5,217 nt of DNA. Source: Azoarcus sp. (GTDB lineage: Bacteria; Pseudomonadota; Gammaproteobacteria; Burkholderiales; Rhodocyclaceae). Shown here one piece after another: positions 4,925 through 5,217 of this stretch. How positions within the stretch are numbered: the stretch's first letter is position 1; each line of letters opens with the position of its first letter. Made by a program: the position numbers and the translations under genes. Below the pieces are notes generated by a model. That model searched no databases. It saw nothing but the letters and a program-made list of their open reading frames with translations, and was not told the origin of the DNA. The stretch covers positions 1 through 5,217 of the forward strand of contig JAITWP010000008.1 of the NCBI GenBank assembly GCA_031285365.1, read 5' to 3'.

Positions 4925-5217
4925 ATGAAAATTTTTCTTTCTTCAGGCACATCGTCACCGCCAGATAAAACAAAACAGGAGAAATTAACAACTGCGCCCC
5001 GGCAGCAGTTCTACGACCATCTGAACCCACTGCCATCCCAAACGCCTGTTGGCAGTATGTTCAGCATGTCGATGACACAGTTTCATTCTCAGATTCTTGA
5101 ACAGGCAGAAAATGCCGTTATTATTATTGACGAAAATAATAATATCGTTTTTTTCAATCATAATGCCGAGCGCTTATGGGGACGTAATCGTAATACCGTA
5201 CAGGGAGCCAATATTTC
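4925..5217 (+). CDS. PAS-domain sensor protein, N-terminal part (3' end outside window)
   Basis: The frame is open from ATG 4925 to the window end, giving 97 residues. Residues 1-50 are polar and low in recognisable structure. Residues about 55-97 are the start of a PAS domain: ILEQAENAVIIIDENNNIVF, then FFNHNAERLWG, R-N-x-V and GANI. From memory this aligns well with the first PAS domain of E. coli DosP (ALEQ, the FFN.AAEKLWG segment, V.G.NI), an oxygen-sensing c-di-GMP phosphodiesterase. The part that would show a heme ligand and the output domain (GGDEF/EAL, histidine kinase or other) lies beyond the window, so the function is unresolved. ATG 4925 has no clear Shine-Dalgarno. Alternatives are ATGs at 5057, 5066 and 5072 just before the PAS core, or a less likely ATG at 4775 overlapping queC. 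G+C is about 42%, far below the neighbours. Confidence 0.8.
   Translation, partial: MKIFLSSGTSSPPDKTKQEKLTTAPRQQFYDHLNPLPSQTPVGSMFSMSMTQFHSQILEQAENAVIIIDENNNIVFFNHNAERLWGRNRNTVQGANI
5119..5144. repeat. 10 bp perfect inverted repeat within the PAS gene
   Basis: The arms TATTATTATT (5119-5128) and AATAATAATA (5135-5144) are exact reverse complements around a 6-base centre. They continue after one T-T mismatch with two more pairs (5116-5117 with 5146-5147). In protein they encode an Ile-Ile-Ile run, a turn and an Asn-Asn-Asn run, so the symmetry comes from repeated ATT and AAT codons across a PAS beta-hairpin. Confidence 0.7.

Overview
The window is a gene-dense, single-strand stretch of a Gram-negative proteobacterial chromosome. 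All seven recognisable genes read left to right: the 3' end of tolA, then tolB, pal, cpoB (ybgF), queE, queC and the 5' end of a PAS-domain gene. Most of it is clearly above 50% G+C (about 65% in the queC lines I counted). Tol-Pal followed directly by queE-queC, together with the style of Pal (DERG motif, Asn in place of the enterobacterial His) and a Pro/Lys/Glu-rich TolA linker, suggests a betaproteobacterium or a close gammaproteobacterial relative. This placement is inference from gene order and protein style; no marker gene fixes the taxon.

Region by region: positions 1-587 encode the last 194 residues of TolA, a KP/EP-repeat periplasmic linker followed by the C-terminal TolA/TonB-like domain. 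Positions 588-860 are non-coding and carry the best promoter in the window, a perfect TATAAT preceded by a 7+7 bp inverted repeat, so tolB-pal-cpoB-queE-queC probably has its own transcription start. TolB (861-2168) is a secreted beta-propeller protein, Pal (2226-2729) an outer-membrane lipoprotein that binds peptidoglycan, and CpoB (2733-3461) a periplasmic coiled-coil/TPR protein. QueE (3465-4121) and QueC (4159-4851) are cytoplasmic enzymes of 7-deazaguanine (preQ0, queuosine) synthesis.

The Tol-Pal proteins form the envelope-spanning machine that pulls the outer membrane inward at division: TolA crosses the periplasm, TolB shuttles between TolA and Pal, Pal anchors the outer membrane to peptidoglycan, and CpoB links the machine to septal peptidoglycan synthesis. 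QueE makes 7-carboxy-7-deazaguanine and QueC converts it to preQ0. The 3-nt gaps between pal, cpoB and queE imply one mRNA and translational coupling across two unrelated functions.

After queC the composition falls to about 42% G+C. A new gene begins near 4925 and runs off the window; its visible part is an N-terminal tail followed by the start of a PAS sensor domain resembling the first PAS domain of E. coli DosP. I see no RNA genes, insertion sequences, CRISPR arrays or complete mobile elements. The window is mainly a conserved core operon. The points deserving a second look are the tolB promoter dyad, the Pal cysteine pair, the operon mixing, and the compositionally distinct PAS gene.
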